A DNA stretch of 64,000 nucleotides from UBA1479 sp002706405 (GTDB lineage: Bacteria > Pseudomonadota > Alphaproteobacteria > Rhodospirillales > Casp-alpha2): assembly GCA_963972255.1 (NCBI GenBank), contig CAXATO010000017.1, forward strand, positions 3,345 to 67,344, in the 5' to 3' direction. The position numbers and the translations under genes were made by a program. The notes below the pieces were generated by a model. That model was given only the letters and a program-made list of their open reading frames with translations, was not told the origin of the DNA and made no database searches. Shown here piece by piece: positions 63,801-64,000 of the stretch; the first letter of the stretch is position 1, and the number at the start of each line of letters is the position of its first letter.

Positions 63801-64000
63801 CCGACCCGACCCGGCCCATGCAGATTGTTCATGTCGACACCAGCAAATGCCTGGGTCTGGCCGACGCCTCGGGTCAGGACGGCGTCGCCGCCGTTCTGAC
63901 GGCCTGCAAGGCGCCCGGCGACAATGTCCAAACCTGGTCGGCCGGCACGACGCGGCCCGAGTTCACCCCGCCTGGGATGGAGGTCGCCGAGACGGCGTCG
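48854..64000 (+). CDS. Giant secreted repeat protein, 3' end beyond the window (at least 5,049 codons)
   Basis: The frame is open from ATG 48,854 to the last base without a stop. A signal-anchor-like N-terminus (hydrophobic about 18-34, AQA near 41) is followed by Pro/Ala-rich linkers to about residue 190. Residues about 190-470 form a unique beta-rich head. From about 474 to 2,280 there are roughly 900-bp beta-rich repeats carrying xxGxxVPGIGxLxL and FIPGLxxTPLAG motifs. A second beta-rich part (about 2,420-3,195) precedes a Cys-rich hinge and a ricin-like domain (about 3,265-3,393, QSWRF motif). The rest is about 22 DUF5648-like repeats with three further ricin-like domains. It probably acts as a surface adhesin or lectin. 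The upstream secretin may export or anchor it; this is inferred from adjacency. Codon use matches neighbouring genes. Confidence 0.85.
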   Translation, partial: MRNNAARRDGQVRSRTRALTIVAALGAAGFLAVFPTDLSQAQTQESGAPALAAPSVTAPTVEAPKVAAPDAGAPSSVESELQQEITKAFKKSGLFKGLDLDRLGQDGKARTLKLSGNKGELEFFHLPEGAQDDNTTPSPAASDQQTPPQTQPGVPGAPTPAPVDKVESRPLDAPAPPSPTASGQGDDTVKGSYHFLHKRESLPLRLFADAAGRSGAIDLVLKDAVLIYSSEARETRLSKLSIPPATTRYLKKFITAKRRAMDLPAGGMIFARLVIRENSFLDNLDKALDFKEKEVLVQGHLSYRMFRRLVGLSVKPAKPDVTDDDIKLTFNLEGFRPPKIGRYVDAADLALTIAPDSNGRLDMTGTAAARFGFGARKVKAAGRLDFDAVSGDGEPVFRMTAKAGPRDLRNIKVDGAQAKEIDFLFSLDDAYVPKLRAEGYGERSGERIPIAGELDEEDGKDLFKLDGNTLEAVAGLDIPGFDEIKLGNVPKLTTGRAVSVDTIIRGQPAKLVIGPVTNNDAAYVALSVDGAGIEMLVPKSVLGDLGQVETGRAVFLYVPKGRGPPKLSDLPKPFRTLFEEFFTDKDLSSAKPGMNLFQASGFAEKHPFSTLLSLFRQGRANEGGIKIVGQIDPLVFDEPDESAAEAWRSGDARGRLKRVLATLRLRGEVSGLEGVGLSNLFRLADRAEFVFEGGSSGKVSAGLDFGGTLTLPGAKAPRYFEFAAAARSDGAFRWQGDEVDAQGEDIRGGQRVTLTGAIRNKRPVDLSLALAGGFRLGDLSRLQVPGLADLEIQDVYLSRKVISGALGQGNARSTITIVDKPDARLAVIDVSRGVRPAAYLPGLNRTPLAGLELPETAILIAGPGSGVEAIDSLPTAMAQSLKKTLEGGSIVLKPGISFLSRLSFDGDDPLARLARRLGVPITETAFLSGDIPAAVVKAVAGGRAPKVLAGLSLKAQLPRLTLPGLENLFKLSDVTELALTSDAAGAMELALKSGGTFTIPIVGRDEQVQVDARITGQGAQRMATVDIEAASKLHLTAEAPLDFKNLAKAKDFSVSIDNGLTLSDLLGTEVPGIGSLRLAEAKLSLGHVQGTLALGDTKFTVNLAALGGGGGGGNPLARLMTMEVSDLPGLSVIPGLGATPLADVRLGDLVFAYLPTLGGGGGDGLALDKLPEGIRHLAGRLSGPSGGSRLLPGLNLVSAVDPTKLGKLSDLLTKLGAGGGGKPFKLKAVMPGEALAFIRDKLPKGKSGGSGGAAAKAKKLAGTVVAKIIQKTDLTIPVPAIKLPGVGDYLSSRAAQIKLTGGEGANGAALTTAITGAFDFVLPGTPTSGNMDHEITLTLDAGRNLAAAVNGTGRLNNVAGQLTLSGSLATGGGRKADLALALDGEGLTLANVMGLNVPGLSDVALTKAAIRAGLVSGEIMVKGATFQATAFDFARDKKPALAVVAADLDAAQILPALAGTALDAATLERTTFLYLPQGRKETLSETGFPAELVGRFDLAKVGDGFNAELMARPKQGGQLADLLGGLGIRLTDPLEIEGRFNANPFTASGKDLIAAIDLTATLPTLSFNKIGPVAINFPSRPVLALKGSDTGLTTRVDTSIRFTLPGPGRVYEGDGSFTTEPMEGGKRRLTFAGSALDPGGRKALIEASLPLPGSPRDFRLKFSGEQTLSSLLGVDIPVIGDLNLKEVERDTDYLVAKIALKGFETTVGAFRTEGRWAVTLSAAGLKPSEFIPGLGSSPIAGLTLPQAVFTYIPGQSGDNKSLRLPFDVAALPDKVRTAVGPLLSPFGGGGSSFRPGLNLKSFLKPGDLPALKKLFAFTGSGGGQPLKLSGVLPVEVLKSLVSGGGGGGNSAIKTRAKEVVAGLVQKVDLETKLPAVNLPGVRDVVAFDDPMLRIQGLSENGKVALVTRITGDMQVTLPGVAPLALAGSLRLAARVDGVGLDVEGGSDRLRLTGSVDLNKADPRLQLAVASDITVQDLIGTSVPGIGDLALTDARIGSEVISGTVQLRGSQTTLAVFDFKKDKKPFVALVPESVDAADFIPGVRGTPLDNAKLTRGALVYVPGEKDAYPENDAYPDSVTAALKLVSRDGALPPSQGLRAGFIVEPKAESPLAKALAFVGVKEDTLEVAGVLPSIVLASRPGGTGRGLSGDALKQAVAAVDLEARLPAINLPGIDKVLTLGAPSFLIKGTPVTDIKGQSTGEVRLRVGMAGDLVLNLPGHALAFDGGIDIEKTTGGKAFRLAVRSTSTVNWDKAFGLPFLGLNNLALSGAIERTAEGRALLDASLSTMARLDKQEFEAVSSLTLKSNAAPELRFTIPGKIDVAKLPLIGGLKGINELSFANLWIGTGGLGGKVRIDKLGIGGEGAIFLHGGKPIALVKADPFKITDLVGNSGPASKFKQVLEGAAQISLPESVFAISTADLSNVPVGDLPAGLLSMVEGLMPKSGGDKRTLPFGAGVSLIAALSEENLPSAVRQVATRDVNIFKAVDGPLLLAGSLKGVFDGNLEARLDARLPNFKLPEGQPWRQLVSIDSVGAEGFLFVDVPKLQMGLGVNGNITLDVPRLSTPSKSDKLKFGGDLYTSFDAVSWAGSFKLAANMKGDWHQPFGISKNHTFRNPAILIGFDSEGSVEFGVGASAIVTGLGRKQDRTVTADADFLVNINFSTSIPLPKKLAVAYKVKGELSQWTSLEMMEANFKGVLGGPMANEVLKVLPDKKSRDAAKYLQTEILKRSIFDIIRVDELPLPTLSVVDPVIFFATPGAKIPGRDDTLDTMGVRVGGGAYMSLFGNKKRLGGTDLRLTLSDGLILKGDLADITLPPILKVQNAKVDIVANIKQLPHFKVSGNTDFLGAKENIDIEFSKDRIHFELERDLGRVIKTRFLAQTDSGDVLGAREFLVEADTKTEIDKLISDEVFPRMGIPKVVFDAIKSSTPIFIHGAKFRGKLVDFLKGGEVTLEVDHSFFGTRMKEPAVAKVKPAWASANPVEVLPAAAIGAAMGKSFFAYLIDHPFTLGKINLGLVSLESASLSAERDTSSRFKITGKLNALGLPFSQTTAYLDNKSGLTLDSKSEINVGLPLGVLGNLARSETTLHYELNPSGLSHQIKLDMSTAALGFKDSIHFNLDGDLTETNVSFRSTHPCARFSSQTTMGAGDIRNLALKVNQGTAQPIDFVQAVKFQPKISLPSPKDALQCGSRVAGMAAAAVDVAAQGLRDVANAANVVVGAVGKFAGDIINKLQQLDCKLLRLGDCPRPSDCRGSERWNDSLKRCWIPDNFLLRHYSIANRDKGWCADIRGARDQAGVDLIPWGCHGKWNQSWRFYGDGYLRNVKGGCMGARRYHEGGVVTLESCNSREVLKMEFLTTGQIIAHRKDGSGGACLAINRGKIVLWGCGRIGDKHTDLWLPFDPFKGRVVNPALDRESKALEAAFKTPISNDPPVPFMRYWKRSTNEYYHTADPEQFGKGRDGWAYDGKVGMIFAKRAPGTVPLFRFWRTARKGQNHVYTTDPNPYRGGQRGFSFDGVAGYVYNRDIPNTVPFFRYHESNNTNYFYTGDINQLGRNPRGPWRFEGTAGYLPKEEPPLTPPVEPSNPVPLAFDKNIQVFPKPAEGTMPLYLYGRIENRRRQAPNILSGDFKEYGYGSPEIYFAGIAGYVFPDKRPGTLPIIQRRYGKNIGLGYYPGPDYGPGKDAKIVRVDPVPLLRYFNPKANDHLYTADPAQLGDGRDGYIRDGVAGAIFPGRVQGTVPLYRYWNGAKQDHIFTTDFQELWYGKDGYEYVAVEGYVYPKEQKGSRALHRYRNGASNDNLLTTDIDEFGGKKGAKGFSYVKVEGWVPAVTPPGAKDRVVKSEPEMMLRYHHPGTGDHVIALGFGEMGEGADGYVLDKPLGMIFSKKAKDTVPLYRYFHAANNDTYYTTKFDGLAWGKDGWTYQGIAGWIYDKQRPGTVALRLYHSSANREHMLARDGDAKPGYTAQSVVGWVPEFQAPGADTPVVQSTPVILARYVNAKTRDNRLTAGDKEFGRGAGGYVPDRYLGHIWPTRAKGTVPLYRYFSASRNDTYVATDFSERWYGTDGYVYEGILGYVQAKEAPGTVALHRYVNEATGDTRVTTDFAELDGKRGRDGYRYQGVIGWVKPFTPPGLDQPEKASKPVPFVRYRDRKSGAYVQVAGAETYGAGKGDLAIEQAQGRIFKTRAPGTVPLYEYGRGKSHVRRYTTDFRDLLFGRDGFDYLGLAGFVYPDARPGTVPLYRFDTRDNGGHVLTVDKGAFAGKSGYAGGGIIAHVPAYDETPSPAFRNLYVATNRNFSCLNAQAQDGGELDSRLCADDGNMRFTFWSDGTLRHDPKDLCLGTNSQSGNAADVGTYTCDYSPGQQWDVRWSGKKPSRPDPAARFQLVHRQSGKCLGLADDSARDEVEAVLVKCAAEGKAGVQFWSAGQEIPAYVLPGTDAPVRPSDPELLVRYVNPKAKGGDHRLVLGLDELGRGKDGFLPDVVMGRVYSTRAATDLVPLYRYVAAKDGDHMYTADFHELRFATGGYRFDGVLGYVQAAKGPGLLPLHRYFNKSRHDHLVTTDGDELDGANGKNGYRYEGVAAYTPGTGAEVRKGWAKVHLANRDGMVCLTRDGGGSLSSRRCEDEGDQPLAFWTDGTLRDLSGGKCMTTDRAGTAPPEMAACDNSLAQRWTPEWQGGKAPGQPDGRTAMRLSHWLSGTCVTLADGSGRDGVAAVMAPCGKFAKDDRRGTWWAHGGVPTFTAPGADAPMVKADPQPLIRYVSAKSKSGDHRLTVGPDALGLGRDGYAMETAQGYAWAGRATGTAPLYQYHHKATGDHFWTPDFRELGYGASGYAYQGVAGYLHADKQPGTVALHRYVNKARGDHLLTSDFDEFGGKAGRAGYAYEGVAAWAPAYPEAPTEGYTGLYLATAKNLSCLDGAAKVGTAVRASFCHDHDRPKFSFWRDGTLRFDGGTKDGTKLCLTADKAGVTLARCAYTRAQQFKATWQGTAPKAADPTRPMQIVHVDTSKCLGLADASGQDGVAAVLTACKAPGDNVQTWSAGTTRPEFTPPGMEVAETAS
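50275..55665 (+). repeat. Long protein-level repeats in the N-terminal half of the giant gene
   Basis: Two alternating motifs recur. Motif A is LLGTEVPGIGSLRL-like, at about 50,275, 51,193, 52,041, 53,029, 53,866, 54,782 and 55,611. Motif B is FIPGLxxTPLAGxxLxxxxxxYxP-like, about 180-210 bases later, clearest at 51,373, 52,252, 53,222, 54,041 and 54,965. The spacing between successive A motifs is about 830-990 bases. The DNA itself is diverged, so the repeats are old. Glycine-rich linkers separate some units. Confidence 0.7.
59130..63515 (+). repeat. About 22 DUF5648-like repeats in triplets, interleaved with ricin-like domains
   Basis: The ~45-residue unit has the form VPLYRYxNxxxxDHxYTTDFxELGxGxDGYxYEGVxGYVxxxxxPG. 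Units come in sets of three with distinguishable types: the first ends in a shorter GRIF/GMIF-like strand, the second opens TVPLYRY, and the third opens TVALHRY and contains a GGKxGxxGY turn. Each set ends with a linker of the type PxxTPPGxDxP. From 61,680, 62,600 and 63,530 a ricin-type domain of about 125-145 residues with CLxL and Q-x-W-like motifs is inserted after the third unit. Confidence 0.8.

Noticed and set aside
48854..64000. The possibility that the giant frame is several genes joined by missed stops or an assembly artefact.
   Set aside because: One reading frame is kept from start to window end with no stop, repeats continue in phase across the whole length, and the other plus-strand frames are only short fragments.
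1..64000. tRNA or rRNA genes, CRISPR arrays, insertion sequences, integrases and attachment sites.
   Set aside because: I looked for cloverleaf patterns, evenly spaced direct repeats, transposase-like proteins and terminal inverted repeats and found none that held up; a covariance-model tRNA search would settle the RNA part.

Overview
The window is high-GC DNA that reads as an alphaproteobacterium of the Rhodospirillales type. The block recG / sdhE / mfd at 7.5-13.5 kb is a familiar alphaproteobacterial arrangement. UMF1-type MFS transporters, ScfR-type regulators and many branched-chain-amino-acid-like (HAAT/Liv) ABC transporters fit a heterotrophic, probably aquatic or soil, lifestyle. The taxonomic statement is inference from gene content and codon use. 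No rRNA, tRNA, CRISPR array or insertion sequence was recognised.

Layout. 0-4.7 kb: the end of a type I secretion-like cluster, with two tandem ABC permease/ATPase genes of strikingly degenerate catalytic motifs and an HlyD-family adaptor. 4.7-7.5 kb: a Nudix hydrolase, a stand-alone cyclic-nucleotide-binding protein, a haloacetate (fluoroacetate-type) dehalogenase with every known active-site residue, and a DUF502 membrane protein. 7.5-13.5 kb: recG, sdhE, mfd. 13.5-17 kb: small and hypothetical genes, a DsbA-like oxidoreductase, an UMF1 MFS transporter and a 48-codon gene behind two matched palindromes. 17-20.6 kb: an AraC regulator followed by a secreted protein with four Cys-rich modules and a six-bladed tectonin-like propeller.

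20.9-45 kb is a nutrient-uptake island holding three complete Liv-type ABC transporters, each with a different regulator or enzyme nearby. The first has an XRE-cupin regulator and an M20 deacetylase. The second is divergent from a ScfR-type regulator that carries a histidine-kinase-like dimerisation helix pair. That regulator is followed by a response regulator, a CbrX-like small membrane protein and a CbrA-like symporter/STAC/histidine kinase. The third has a LysR regulator and a TauD-family dioxygenase in front and an AraC regulator behind.

46.5-64 kb is the most unusual part: an apparent operon of a small secreted protein, a lipoprotein fusing TPR-like helices to a secretin pore, and a single open reading frame that starts at 48,854 and is still open at the window end (at least 5,049 codons). 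The giant protein has a signal sequence and a long beta-rich half built from roughly 900-bp repeats. Its C-terminal half consists of about 22 copies of a ~45-residue DUF5648-like repeat arranged in triplets, interleaved with ricin-type lectin-like domains. I propose that the secretin and the giant protein form a dedicated surface-display or export system; this is inference from adjacency and domain content.
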